From CAVXFL01 sp963761015 (GTDB taxonomy: Bacteria > Pseudomonadota > Alphaproteobacteria > Acetobacterales > Acetobacteraceae): a stretch of DNA of 64,000 bases. Position numbers and translations under genes: made by a program. Positions 53,959-63,457 of this stretch are shown here, piece after piece. Below the pieces are notes generated by a model. It was not told the origin of the DNA. It was given only the letters and a program-made list of their open reading frames with translations, and ran no database searches. How positions within the stretch are numbered: the first letter of the stretch is position 1; every line of letters starts with the position of its first letter. The stretch is from NCBI GenBank assembly GCA_963761015.1, contig CAVXFL010000009.1, forward strand, positions 620,001 through 684,000, read 5' to 3'.

Positions 53959-55365
53959 TCAGCCGAGACTTGCGGCGAATACGCGGACGTAGTTGCCGCC
54001 CATCAGCTTGCGTATGTCTTCGGACAGGAAGCCGATGTGGCGCAGCGACGCGACGAGCGACGGCAGATATTCGTAGCTCGGCAGACAGGAGCCGAAGATC
54101 AGCCCGCCCATATCCGTGCCGATCCCGACATGGTCGATCCCGACCACGTCGACCATGCGCGCGATCCCGTGGGCGAGCGAGGTGATGGTCGGGAACAGAT
54201 GGCGCGGCGGCCAGATGCCGATCACGCCGCCGGTATCGGCCACCGCGCGCGCATGATCGGGCGAGATGCGCCGGTTGCGCGGCGCCGGGTGCGCGACCAG
54301 CGAGGTGTGCGACAGCACCAGCGGCTTGGTTGTCACCGCGGCGGCATCCTTCACCAGGTCGTAGGTGCCGTGGGCCACGTCGACGACGATGCCGCGCCGG
54401 TTGCAGCGGCGAACGACCGCGGCGCCGATGGCCGTCAGTCCGCCGTGCACCGGCGCCGAGGTCTGGATATCGCCGAGTTCGTTCACGCGATAATGCGTGA
54501 GCTGCAAATGGCGAAGCTGCCAGCGCTCGTAGGCTTCGTCGACGCGGTCGGACTCGCCTTCCAGGAAGTCGCCACCTTCCGAGGCGACGATCACGGAGGG
54601 CTTTTCGCTGGTTGCCGCGCGCAGCCCGGCGGCGTCGGTGACGATGCGCAAGCCCTGGCTCCGCGCCAGCGCGTGCAGGCGGGCGAAGGCGGCCTGCCCG
54701 TATCTGTGCAGTTCGCCCGGCTCGGGCTCGTGGAACGCGACGAAGCGCGTATCGGCCACCGAGCGCAGCGCCGGCGCGTCCGGCACGATTGCGAGGCAAG
54801 CGACCGCCAGTCGGCCCGCGCGCATCGGCGCGGCGAGCGGCTCGAACGGCGCGTCGTCGTCGACCCGCCACATGCCGATCAGCGCGCCGGCATGGCTGTG
54901 CATGTCGACGGAGACGCCGTGTCCCACGGCCTCGCGTGCCTCGGCGGGTGCGGCGGGCAGGGCCGTGGCGACGCAGAGCAGCGGCCCGGCGCCCAGCAGC
55001 GCGCGCCGGGTGAAACCCGGGGCGGGAAGGGGAGGGGCGGTTCGCTCCCGGGCCGGCGAGGGCACCAGCCGGGCGTCATGGAGTTGATAGCGCCAACCGG
55101 CGGCATCGTCGCTCAGCCAGCGCCAGCTTCCGCGCAGGCGCACCGCGCGGCCGGCGGCGACGGGTTCGGCGGCGAACACCTCGATGCGCTCGGAGGGGTC
55201 GCGCGGCAGGCAACCCAGGCAGCACCCGGGTTCGGCGAGCAGCGCGAAATACCAGGACGGACCGGGCTCGCCGAGCGGATAGGACCAGCCCTCGACCTCG
55301 ACCGAGCGTCCGTCGAGCGCCGCCGCTAACTCCGGGGTCGGCCAGACCGGCGTCGGTTCGCTCAT
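53959..55365 (-). CDS. Membrane dipeptidase (M19) with N-terminal extra domain
   Basis: 468 residues. Residues 1-105 form a small beta-rich domain (GWSYPLGEPGPSWYFALLAEPGCCLGCLPRDP … WRYQLHDARLV) reminiscent of DUF3299-type metal-protein accessory domains. A twin-arginine-like signal (TRRALLGAGPLLCVATALPA) lies at about residues 120-140, followed by the M19 peptidase with the metal ligands VDMHSHAG, E in ASEGGDFLEG, VVDVAHG, SHTSL and GIGTDMGG. An internal Tat signal suggests two adjacent genes have become one, or that the peptidase starts internally. Confidence 0.82.
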   Translation of the reverse strand: MSEPTPVWPTPELAAALDGRSVEVEGWSYPLGEPGPSWYFALLAEPGCCLGCLPRDPSERIEVFAAEPVAAGRAVRLRGSWRWLSDDAAGWRYQLHDARLVPSPARERTAPPLPAPGFTRRALLGAGPLLCVATALPAAPAEAREAVGHGVSVDMHSHAGALIGMWRVDDDAPFEPLAAPMRAGRLAVACLAIVPDAPALRSVADTRFVAFHEPEPGELHRYGQAAFARLHALARSQGLRIVTDAAGLRAATSEKPSVIVASEGGDFLEGESDRVDEAYERWQLRHLQLTHYRVNELGDIQTSAPVHGGLTAIGAAVVRRCNRRGIVVDVAHGTYDLVKDAAAVTTKPLVLSHTSLVAHPAPRNRRISPDHARAVADTGGVIGIWPPRHLFPTITSLAHGIARMVDVVGIDHVGIGTDMGGLIFGSCLPSYEYLPSLVASLRHIGFLSEDIRKLMGGNYVRVFAASLG

Positions 55366-55401
55366 GGCGCGACTTTGGACTGTTTCCAGATTCGGCCCAA
55401 G

Positions 55402-56082
55402 CTAAAAATACACGTATCGCTCTTCGAGGCGGAGCGAATAATACAGTTCGGTCAGCGTCCGGGCCTTTCCGGAAAATTTCTTCGGGCGGACCGTTGCCGC
55501 CCCTTTGCTGGGCGCGATCTCGACACGATCCTTCAGTTTGGCGAGCACCTTTGGATTGTTCCGCAGTTCCTCCGGCACCTTGGAATTCGAAAACATCACT
55601 TGGCCGAGGTCGGGACCCTACCCGCCGTAAACCATCTTCTCGTTTCTTTTGTAAAAAATCCTGATCGTACGGCCGCCCACGCGACTGAGCTGATACTCGA
55701 CGTAGGTGCCATCCTCGGGGGCGATGATGCCGGTGTCGAAGCCCCGGGCCGGTCCCTTGAACCCGAGCATCTTGGCAAAACCCGTCATCTCGGTTCGCCA
55801 AGCGGCCTTCGGGTCCCCGACACCGGGATAACGAACGGTGCGATTGCAGCACCCGTAAATGGCGTGGATCTTGGCAGGGACGCCGCTTTTGTAGAGCTCC
55901 TCAACGAAGTAGGGAAAGGCCCGCTGCGAGGCGACGGTGTCGGTGAGGTGGATGCCGCTGAGATTGAGCGCCCCGCCTCCGTCCTCGGTAAGCGTAACGA
56001 AGCCCATGCACAGGAGGAGATGCGGAAACCCGATAACATCCGAATCGAGCCCGATCATCTGCTCGTCAAGGTAGACAGGCAT
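55402..56082 (-). CDS. Hypothetical protein with internal amber codon
   Basis: ATG 56082 (MPVYLDEQMIGLDSDVIGFPHLLLCMGF) runs to a TAG at 55618-55620 after KMVYGG. The same frame then continues GPDLGQVMFSNSKVPEELRNNPKVLAKLKDRVEIAPSKGAATVRPKKFSGKARTLTELYYSLRLEERYVYF to 55402. Both parts have similar composition and no second start with a binding site is convincing (ATG 55599/55596). It may be one gene with a nonsense mutation or two coupled genes. The segment GFDTGIIAPEDGTYVEYQLSRVGGRTIRIFYKRNE looks beta-rich. The family is unknown. Confidence 0.55.
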
Positions 56083-56208
56083 CTCGGCTCCTGCGAACGG
56101 GTCATTTTGTTAGCGCAGTATATATTGCCCGAACGCGCGCGGTACAACCGACGACGGCGATACGTGATGCTCGGCCCGGCGGTGGCCCCGCAATCCGGGC
56201 GCGCCGGC

Positions 56209-56910
56209 TCAACCCGCGACTTCGACCAGCACCACCTCGGCATCCTCGGTCGCGGTGATGTCGAGGTTGCGCTCGTCCGCGATCGCCGCGCCATCGCGTG
56301 GGCCCAGGCGCACGCCGTTGACGGTCAACGCGCCGGTCGCCGGAACCAGATACCCGCGCGTGCCGGGCGGCAGGGTCAGATGCACCGATTGGCCCGCGCG
56401 GATGGTGCCGGCGAGCAGCGCCGCATCGGCGTAGAGCGGCAGCGCGCCGGCCTCCGCGTCCGCGGGCCGGCCGCTCGCCAGAACCGACAGCCCGCCGCCG
56501 TTCCTCGGAAACTCCCGGCTCTGCCAACCGGGCGCGACGCCGCGCCGGTTCGGCTGGATCCAGATCTGGAACAACGTCGTGGGCGCGTTCTCCTTGTTGT
56601 ATTCGGCATGCACGATGCCGGTGCCGGCGTGCATCACCTGCACGTCGCCCGCCTCGGTGCGGCCCTCGTTGCCCAGGCTGTCACGGTGCGTGATCGCGCC
56701 CGTCCGCACATAGGTGATGATTTCCATGTCGCGGTGCGGATGCGGGTCGAAGCCGGTGCCGGGCGCGATCTCGTCGTCGTTCCAGACCCGCAGCCCGCCG
56801 AAGCCCATGCGCGCGGGGTCGTGATACTCGGCGAAACTGAAGTGGAAGCGGCTGTTCAGCCACTCGTTGCGGAAGGCGCCCAGCTTCCCGAAGGGGCGTA
56901 GCTCGATCAT
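56209..56910 (-). CDS. Pirin family protein
   Basis: 233 residues forming two cupin domains. The N-terminal metal ligands appear in FDPHPHRDMEIITYV and HAGTGIVHAEYN, and the pirin signature is complete. The C-terminal cupin (LTLPPGTRGYLVPATGALTVNGVRLG) lacks metal ligands, as usual. Bacterial pirins have quercetinase or regulatory roles; which applies here is not known. ATG 56910 matches the family N-terminus. Confidence 0.9.
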   Translation of the reverse strand: MIELRPFGKLGAFRNEWLNSRFHFSFAEYHDPARMGFGGLRVWNDDEIAPGTGFDPHPHRDMEIITYVRTGAITHRDSLGNEGRTEAGDVQVMHAGTGIVHAEYNKENAPTTLFQIWIQPNRRGVAPGWQSREFPRNGGGLSVLASGRPADAEAGALPLYADAALLAGTIRAGQSVHLTLPPGTRGYLVPATGALTVNGVRLGPRDGAAIADERNLDITATEDAEVVLVEVAG

Positions 56911-57054
56911 GACCATTCTCCCGGCTGCGGTCGGCGGCAAATAGCGATGCCCGGATCTGGGATCGCTCGGCGGCGGCGCAAAGCCGCGCCGGACGCAAGC
57001 GAGGCATCGGGCCCGATCCGCATCCGGCGGGCGTAGGACAATCGCGCGCGCCGG

Positions 57055-57840
57055 TCAGCGCGTCGCCACCAGGAACAGTCGGGGAAACGGCAGCAGCACC
57101 GTCCCATCCGGCAGTGGCTCGTAGGCGCGCGCCACGCCGTCGCGATAGCGGGCGAGGAACGCGCCGCGTTCGGCCGCGTCGAGTGGCTTCAGAAACGGTC
57201 GCAAGCCGCTGCCTTTGAACCATTCCACCACGGCATCAGGTCCGCCCGCGAGGGCATGGAAATAGGTGGTCCGCCAGATATCGACCCGGGTGCAGAGCGG
57301 CTTCAGCAGCCGATAGTACCACTCCGGGCTGCCCAGCGCCGCGCGTGCACGGGCCGCGCCGGCCAATTTGGCTGCCCAAGGTTCCTCCGTCGCGATCGCG
57401 CGCATCAGGCGGTGCGCCGGTTCGTCGAGATTGTCCGGCATCTGCACGGCGAGGCTGCCGCCCTGGGTCAGCTTGCCGACCAGCCGGGGCAGCAGGGTGG
57501 CGTGATCGGGCAGCCATTGCAGCACCGCGTTGGCCAGCATCGCATCCCAGGGCCCGGAATCGTCCCACGCCGCGATCCCGGCCACCACGAACCGGCACCG
57601 CGGCAACCGCCGCCGCGCCGCCGCGATCATCTCGGGCGAGCTGTCGACGCCGGTGATCTCGGCGCCCGGAAACGTCGCGGCCAGCAACTCGGTGGAGTTC
57701 CCCGGCCCGCAGCCCAGGTCCACGGCGCGGCGGACCTCGGTCATCGGGACGGCCGCCAACAGGTCGCGGACGGGCCGCGTCCGCTCGCCCTCGAACTTCA
57801 GGTATTGCCGTGCGGACCAACCCGCCGCCTGGCTTTCCAT
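57055..57840 (-). CDS. tam: Trans-aconitate 2-methyltransferase
   Basis: The 261-residue SAM-dependent methyltransferase starts WSARQYLKFEGERTRPVRDLLAAVP, a Tam hallmark, followed by motif I AVDLGCGPGNSTELLA, VDSSPEMIAAARRRLP and the family stretch VQMPDNLDEPAHRLM. Tam methylates trans-aconitate, a spontaneous inhibitor arising from the citric acid cycle. It is downstream of the universal stress protein gene on the same strand (19-base gap). Confidence 0.9.
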   Translation of the reverse strand: MESQAAGWSARQYLKFEGERTRPVRDLLAAVPMTEVRRAVDLGCGPGNSTELLAATFPGAEITGVDSSPEMIAAARRRLPRCRFVVAGIAAWDDSGPWDAMLANAVLQWLPDHATLLPRLVGKLTQGGSLAVQMPDNLDEPAHRLMRAIATEEPWAAKLAGAARARAALGSPEWYYRLLKPLCTRVDIWRTTYFHALAGGPDAVVEWFKGSGLRPFLKPLDAAERGAFLARYRDGVARAYEPLPDGTVLLPFPRLFLVATR

Positions 57841-57859
57841 CGGCTCGCCGCGCTCCCGA

Positions 57860-58726
57860 TCAGCGGCACATCATCAGCGGCAGGTCTGCGTACTCCAGGA
57901 CGTGCCGCGTCACGCCGCCCAGGATGAGCTGGCGCAGGCGGGAATGCGAATAGGCGCCCATTGCCAACAGGTCGGCGCCGAACTCCCGCGCCGCCGCCAG
58001 CAAGCCGGCCCCCACTTCGCGGTCGACCGGTCGGAAGGTCGCGAGTTCGGGGTGGATGTCGTGGCAGGCGAGATAGGCAGCGAGTTCCGGCGCCGCCGGC
58101 CCGCGCCGCTGGTACTCGTCGGCCGAGAGCACGCACACCGCCTCGGCGCGCTGCATCCACGGGATCGCCGCCCAGACGGCGGCAGCGCTCTCGGCCGTGC
58201 CGTTCCAGCCGATGCAGACGCGCCGCCCGACGCTCGGCGGCGCCACCCTCGGCGCGATCAGCACCGGCCGCCCGCTGTCGAACAGCACCGCGTGCAGCGC
58301 ATCCGACGAGGACACGTCCTCGCCCGCTTCCGGATGCGGCACCACGGTGAGGTCGGCCAGCCGCGCCAGTTGCGCGACCAGATCCTCCTCCCGCCCGATC
58401 ACCGAGGTGAAGCTGGCGGTCGCGGTCGCCGCGCCGCCGCGCGGCTCCTCCACGACCACCTGATGCGTCGTCACGAAACGCTCGAACATGGCGTGGACCG
58501 CGCCGGCGCGTTCCGCGCTCTCCTTCTCGGTCGCCGACATCATTTCCTCGATCATCGCCCCCGACAGGCCCTCGCCGGCGAGCGGCGCGACGTCGCGGCT
58601 GTCCACCCGGATATGGACGGCGCTGACATGCGCGTTCCAGATGCGGGCGGCGGTGAGGGCGCAGGAGAGCGCCGCCTCGCCGGCCTTGGAGCCGGTCAGC
58701 GGCAGCAGCAGCTTGCGGATGACCAT
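57860..58726 (-). CDS. Universal stress protein, tandem UspA domains
   Basis: 288 residues. Two UspA-like halves: KLLLPLTGSKAGEAALSCAL … TVVPHPE, and VCIGWNGTAESAAAVWAAIPWM … LLAMGAYSHSRLRQLILGGVTRHVLEYADLPLMMCR. The second contains the nucleotide-binding signature GxxxHxRxxxxxxGxxxxxxL. The first half lacks it. ATG 58726 follows a GGAGGAA site. Located with tam and the kinase-like gene on the minus strand. Confidence 0.88.
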   Translation of the reverse strand: MVIRKLLLPLTGSKAGEAALSCALTAARIWNAHVSAVHIRVDSRDVAPLAGEGLSGAMIEEMMSATEKESAERAGAVHAMFERFVTTHQVVVEEPRGGAATATASFTSVIGREEDLVAQLARLADLTVVPHPEAGEDVSSSDALHAVLFDSGRPVLIAPRVAPPSVGRRVCIGWNGTAESAAAVWAAIPWMQRAEAVCVLSADEYQRRGPAAPELAAYLACHDIHPELATFRPVDREVGAGLLAAAREFGADLLAMGAYSHSRLRQLILGGVTRHVLEYADLPLMMCR

Positions 58727-58754
58727 CGGCGTTCCTCCGGCTTTTCGCCGGAGG

Positions 58755-60257
58755 CTAGCACGCTGAACGCGCCTTGGTGCAGTTATCTCCGAGCGTGCCG
58801 CGCACGGCGTCCAGCGCCCCCGCGCGGTCGCTCGCATCAACGGGCAGCCAGTCGGCCGGACCCGGGTCGGTGCGCGCGGCGCGTTCGAGCACCGCCAACG
58901 TGGCGTCCGAGGCGTCGGCCGCGCGCGCGCCGATGCGGGCCTGCAATTGGGCGGGCGGCGCGGTCAGCCAGAAACCCAGGAACGGCACACCCGTGGCTGC
59001 GATCGCGCGCTCGGTCCGGCGGCGGTCGGCCAGGTTCAGAAACGTGGCGTCGAGGACGGCCGCGTGGCCGTGCAGCCCGAGCAGGCAGCCGGCCAGCACG
59101 ATATCGGCTCCCACCAGCGCGTTTATCGCAGGTCCGTACGACCATGCCGGCGCACGCGCTTCGGGCGGGATCGCGTGCAGCCGCTTGCGGATTTCGTCGC
59201 TGCGCACGACCACGGCGCCGGGGGCGGGGCCGAGTTCGGGCGCGAGCGCGCGGGCCAGGGTGGATTTGCCGCTGCCCGGAAGCCCGCCGATCGCAACGAT
59301 CACCGCCGCGACAGGGCGCAGGTAGGCCGCGGCCGCGTCCAGATACGCGGCCGATTCGGCGGCATTGCCGCGCGCCGCCTCGACATGCGCGCGCACCATG
59401 GCGCGCATGGAGAGAAACGGCGCCAATCCGCCGGCCAGCCCCCAGTCGCCGGTGCGGGCGAGATAGCGGTTGAGCACACGATTTGCCGCCGCGCGCCCCA
59501 GCCGGTGCTCCAGATCCATCAGCAGGAAGGCGAGGTCGTAGCCGAGATCGAGGGTCGCCAACGCGTCGTCGAACTCGAGCGCGTCGAACAGCACCGGTCG
59601 GCCGCGCCAGAGGCAAATATTGCCCAGATGCAGATCGCCATGCCCGCGCCGGATTTTACCCGCGCGCCCGCGTCCGGCGAACAAGCCGGCGCGGGCGCCG
59701 ATCGCGGCCAGCACGCTCGCGTGCCAGTCGCGGACGCGCTCGGCGGGTAGTCCGGCCGCGAGCGCGGAGGCGACGTTGCCATCGGCGATCCGGCGCAACG
59801 CGGCGGTCTGGTCCACGTCGAAGCGCGGCGGCAGCCGCCGGTGATAGGCGGCCACGGCATCGGCGACCCGGTCGAGCAGCGCCGGCGGCAACTCGCCGCG
59901 CGCCGCGACCTTGTCGAGGAAGTCGCCGTCGGGAACGGGCGCCATCCGTAGCACCCAATCGAGCACCTCCCCCGGCGCATCGAGCGCGAGCCGTCCGTCC
60001 GTCCGGCGCACGACCGCAACGACGTCCCGATAGAGTTCCGGTGCTGCCGGCCTGTTCAGCGCCAACTCCCGCCGCGCGAATGTTTCCCGCGCGGCCAGGG
60101 TGGAAAAATCGAGAAACGGCAGCCGCACCGCCTTCTTCAGCTTGAAGGCCGTGTCGGCGCCGACGAACACGGCGGAGATGTGCGTCTCGATCGGCGCGCG
60201 GCCCGTCACGCCGGTCAGAAACGCCGCGATCTCGGCTTGTTCCGGCGGAATGCTCAC
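58755..60257 (-). CDS. Two-domain phosphotransferase/P-loop kinase-like protein
   Basis: 500 residues combining an aminoglycoside-phosphotransferase-like N-terminal half (AAFKLKKAVRLPFLDFSTL, catalytic loop RRGHGDLHLGNIC, FDALEFDD) with a C-terminal P-loop kinase (IAIGGLPGSGKSTLARAL, VVVRSDEIRKRL). This corresponds to the COG2187-COG0645 fusion seen in many proteobacteria. The substrate is unknown. Gene order places it beside a universal stress protein. Confidence 0.88.
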   Translation of the reverse strand: MSIPPEQAEIAAFLTGVTGRAPIETHISAVFVGADTAFKLKKAVRLPFLDFSTLAARETFARRELALNRPAAPELYRDVVAVVRRTDGRLALDAPGEVLDWVLRMAPVPDGDFLDKVAARGELPPALLDRVADAVAAYHRRLPPRFDVDQTAALRRIADGNVASALAAGLPAERVRDWHASVLAAIGARAGLFAGRGRAGKIRRGHGDLHLGNICLWRGRPVLFDALEFDDALATLDLGYDLAFLLMDLEHRLGRAAANRVLNRYLARTGDWGLAGGLAPFLSMRAMVRAHVEAARGNAAESAAYLDAAAAYLRPVAAVIVAIGGLPGSGKSTLARALAPELGPAPGAVVVRSDEIRKRLHAIPPEARAPAWSYGPAINALVGADIVLAGCLLGLHGHAAVLDATFLNLADRRRTERAIAATGVPFLGFWLTAPPAQLQARIGARAADASDATLAVLERAARTDPGPADWLPVDASDRAGALDAVRGTLGDNCTKARSAC

Positions 60258-60363
60258 GTTGAGAATAACGTTACTATATCAGTTCGGTTGCGGCTTGGCG
60301 TTCGTAAACCCTTACCGGCTTTCGCCGATGAAGGGCGGGGATGTTCGCGCAACGAGTTGCGCC

Positions 60364-60972
60364 TCATGGATACAGCTTGCTTGCGGACCAGCGCTCGCCG
60401 TCACGCGCGAACAGCGTGCGCTCGTGCAGGCGGTAGGGCATGTCGCGCCAGAACTCGATGCGCTCGGGCACCACCCGCCAGCCGCGCCAATGCGGCGGGC
60501 GCGGGATGTCGTCGGTCGGGTGCCGCCGATCCAGATCGGCCATGCGCCGCTCCAAGGTGGCGTTGTCGGCCAGCGGCCGGGATTGGTCCGAGGCCCAGGC
60601 GCCCAGCTTGGAGATGCGCGGGCGGGTGGCGAAATAGTCGTCCGTCTCCTCGTCCGGAAGCATCTCGACGGGTCCCTCGACCCGCACCTGCCGCCCGAGG
60701 GTGGGCCAGTAGAAGATCAGCGCCGCCCAGGGATTGGCCGCGAGTTCCTCGCCCTTGCGGCTTTCCGCGTTGCTGTAGAACACGAAGCCCCGCGCGTCGG
60801 CGCCCTTCAGCAGCACCATGCGCGCCGAAGGCCGCCCGTCCGGCGTCGCGGTGGCCAGGGTCATGGCGGTCCCGTCGAGCGGCTCGCGCGCCGCGGCTTC
60901 CTCCATCCATTTGCGGAACACGTCGTAAGGGTGTGCGGCGGAGAGGATCACCGCCTGTGTTTCGGACATCAT
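60364..60972 (-). CDS. pdxH: Pyridoxamine 5'-phosphate oxidase
   Basis: 202 residues: MTLATATPDGRPSARMVLLKGADARGFVFYSNAESRKGEELAANPWAALIFYWPTLGRQVRVEGPVE (FMN and substrate binding), SDQSRPL and the C-terminal ERIEFWRDMPYRLHER. This flavoenzyme makes pyridoxal phosphate. Starts at ATG 60972 or 60969. It is divergent from fabI, with 157 bases between them that should hold both promoters. Confidence 0.95.
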   Translation of the reverse strand: MMSETQAVILSAAHPYDVFRKWMEEAAAREPLDGTAMTLATATPDGRPSARMVLLKGADARGFVFYSNAESRKGEELAANPWAALIFYWPTLGRQVRVEGPVEMLPDEETDDYFATRPRISKLGAWASDQSRPLADNATLERRMADLDRRHPTDDIPRPPHWRGWRVVPERIEFWRDMPYRLHERTLFARDGERWSASKLYP

Positions 60973-61129
60973 GCGCTCCCTGGGCAGCCCAGCGCGACTG
61001 TCGCGCCGGGCGCGCGGCGCGCCAACCCTGGGCCGCCGGGGGCGGATCGATCAGGCCTTGCCCGGCCATCGGGCGCGTGTCACCACGGTCGGCAGAAGCG
61101 CGATTCTTTCAACCGGGAATTAACCATCA

Positions 61130-61997
61130 ATGCCCGAAGGCGCCCCGAACACCCAGCAGCCGTCGAGCCCCCTGCCGTTGCCCGCGAAAGGCGATCTCAT
61201 GCGCGGCAAGCGTGGCGTGGTCATGGGGGTGGCGAACGAGCGCTCGCTGGCCTGGGGCATCGCGGCGGCCTGTGCGGCGCAGGGGGCGGAGCTGGCCTTC
61301 ACCTACCAGGGCGAGACGCTCGGCAAGCGCGTGCGGCCGCTGGCCGAGAGCGCCGGCTCGCGCCTCATGCTGTCCTGCGACGTGGGTGACGAGTTCCAGC
61401 ATGGCGGACACGTTCGCCCGGATCGGCGAAACCTGGCCGCGTATCGACTTCCTCGTCCACGCCATCGGCTGGGCGGACAAGGCCTATCTGCGCGGCCGCT
61501 ACGTCGACACGCCGCGCGAGGCGTTCCTGCAGGCGCTCGACATTTCCTGTTACAGCTTCACCGCGGTCTGCCGCCACGCCGTGCCGCTGATGCACCAGGG
61601 CGGCTCGCTGCTCACGCTGACCTATCTGGGCGCCGAGCGGGTGATGCCGCACTACAACGTGATGGGGGTGGCCAAGGCGGCTTTGGAGGCCTCCGTGCGT
61701 TATCTCGCCGCCGACCTGGGTGGGCAGAACATAAGGGTGAACGCGATCAGTGCCGGGCCGATCAAGACGCTGGCGGCGAGCGGCATCGGCGATTTCCGCT
61801 ACATCCTGCGCTGGAACCAGTACAACAGCCCGCTGGCGCGCAACGTGACGATCGAGGAGGTGGGCGGCGCCGGGGTCTATCTGCTCTCGAATTTGGCGGC
61901 CGGCGTGACGGGCGAGGTACACCACGTCGATTGCGGCTATCATATCGTGGGGATGAAGAACCCGGCGGCGCCGGACATCAGTGTGGTGAGCGAATGA
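61130..61997 (+). CDS. fabI: Enoyl-ACP reductase FabI (one frame break)
   Basis: NADH-dependent last step of fatty-acid elongation. MRGKRGVVMGVANERSLAWGIAAACAAQGAEL is the FabI dinucleotide motif. Catalytic residues sit in YNVMGVAKAALEASVRYLA (Tyr-x6-Lys arrangement), and the C-terminus GVTGEVHHVDCGYHIVGM is standard. The frame changes near 61391 (…LSCDVGDE then SSMADTFARIGETW), explained by one extra T; the span is one over a multiple of three, giving 288 residues. FabI is generally essential, so a sequence error is likely. Its stop overlaps the next start. Confidence 0.92.
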
Positions 61998-62206
61998 ACG
62001 AGCAATCGGCCAAGCTCGCGCTGCAATATCTGCAACGCATCGACGAGCGGATGATCCGGATCGAGCGGCAGATGTCCGATCTGATCGCGCGTATCAATTC
62101 CCTCGTCCAACAGTTCGACGGCGTCACCACGCGCCTGGAGCGGATGGGCGGGCAGTTGGAGCGGATCGATCGCTACCTGCGGTCGCTGGACGAACGGCCG
62201 CACTGA
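61994..62206 (+). CDS. Small coiled-coil protein
   Basis: A 70-residue protein, almost entirely heptad-patterned: LALQYLQRIDERMIRIERQMSDLIARINSLVQQFDGVTTRLERMGGQLERIDRYLRSLDERPH. ATG 61994 overlaps the fabI TGA, and aroC starts right after its stop, so the three genes are translationally coupled. It probably oligomerises. No function known. Confidence 0.7.
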   Translation: MNEQSAKLALQYLQRIDERMIRIERQMSDLIARINSLVQQFDGVTTRLERMGGQLERIDRYLRSLDERPH

Positions 62207-63322
62207 TTGTCGCACAACAGCTTCGGCCACCTGTTCCGCGTCACGACCTGGGGCGAGAGCCACGGACCGGCGATCGGCTGCGTCATCGACGGGTGCCCGC
62301 CGCGCATTCCGCTGGCCGAAGCGGATATTCAGCCGTACCTCGACAAGCGTCGGCCGGGCCAGTCGCGCTTCACGACGCAGCGGCAGGAAGCCGACCAGGT
62401 GCGGATCCTGTCGGGCGTGTTCCAGGGCCGCACCACCGGCACGCCGATTTCGCTGCTCATCGACAACACCGACCAGCGCTCGAAGGACTATTCCGAGATC
62501 GCCGAGCGCTTCCGGCCCGGCCACGCGGACATCACCTACGAGCTGAAATACGGCATCCGCGATTTTCGCGGCGGCGGCCGGGCCTCGGCGCGCGAAACCG
62601 CGATGCGCGTCGCAGCCGGCGCGGTCGCCCGAAAAGTGCTCGGAGAGGCGGTCAATGTGCGCGGCGCGCTGATCCAGGTCGGGCCGCATCGCATCGACCG
62701 CGCGCGTTGGGACTGGGAGGAGACCGCGCGCAACCCGTTGTTCTGCCCGGATGCCACCTGCGCCGAGGCCTGGGCCGATTACTTGGGCGAGGTCCGCAAG
62801 GCGGGCTCCTCCGTGGGCGCGGTGATCGAGGTTATCGCCGAGGGCGTGCCGCCCGGTTTGGGCGCGCCGATTTACGGCAAGCTCGACGCCGAACTGGCGG
62901 CGGCGCTGATGAGCATCAATGCCGTGAAGGGGGTGGAAATCGGCGAGGGCTTTGCCGCCGCCGCGCTGCGCGGAGAAGAGAACGCCGACGAAATGCGCAT
63001 CGCCGACGGTGTCGTGCGGTTCGAGTCCAATCGGGCCGGCGGCATTCTCGGCGGCATCTCCACCGGCCAGCCGATCGTGGCGCGGTTCGCCGTGAAGCCG
63101 ACCAGCTCGATCCTGACGCCGCGCCGCACCGTGGACCGGCACGGCAACGAGGTCGAGATCGCCACCAAGGGCCGGCACGATCCCTGTGTCGGCATTCGCG
63201 CGGTGCCGGTGGGTGAAGCGATGGTCGCCTGCGTGCTTGCCGACCACCTGCTGCGCCATCGCGCGCAGAATCCCGAAGCCCCGCACACCGCGCGGCTGCC
63301 GGGTTACGGAACCGGGGCCTAA
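62207..63322 (+). CDS. aroC: Chorismate synthase
   Basis: 371 residues with all signatures: GESHGPAIGCVIDGCP, RRPGQSRFTTQRQEADQV, DNTDQRSKDY, FRGGGRASARETAMRVAAGAVA and RHDPCVGIRAVPV. It converts EPSP to chorismate using reduced FMN. The start is TTG 62207, directly abutting the previous stop; there is no better start and the next residues SHNSFGHLFRVTTWGESHG match the family. Cotranscribed with fabI. Confidence 0.95.
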   Translation: MSHNSFGHLFRVTTWGESHGPAIGCVIDGCPPRIPLAEADIQPYLDKRRPGQSRFTTQRQEADQVRILSGVFQGRTTGTPISLLIDNTDQRSKDYSEIAERFRPGHADITYELKYGIRDFRGGGRASARETAMRVAAGAVARKVLGEAVNVRGALIQVGPHRIDRARWDWEETARNPLFCPDATCAEAWADYLGEVRKAGSSVGAVIEVIAEGVPPGLGAPIYGKLDAELAAALMSINAVKGVEIGEGFAAAALRGEENADEMRIADGVVRFESNRAGGILGGISTGQPIVARFAVKPTSSILTPRRTVDRHGNEVEIATKGRHDPCVGIRAVPVGEAMVACVLADHLLRHRAQNPEAPHTARLPGYGTGA

Positions 63323-63457
63323 CCCCGGCCGCGCCCCGGCGCGTTCATTCGGCGTTAATGATCCTCTCGTAGCCTGAGACCGAGCGCGGGTTTTGGTCCG
63401 CGGACGGGCGGAGATCGTCTCTGCCGCAACGCTGCAACGGTCGGCCGATAGGAACGC

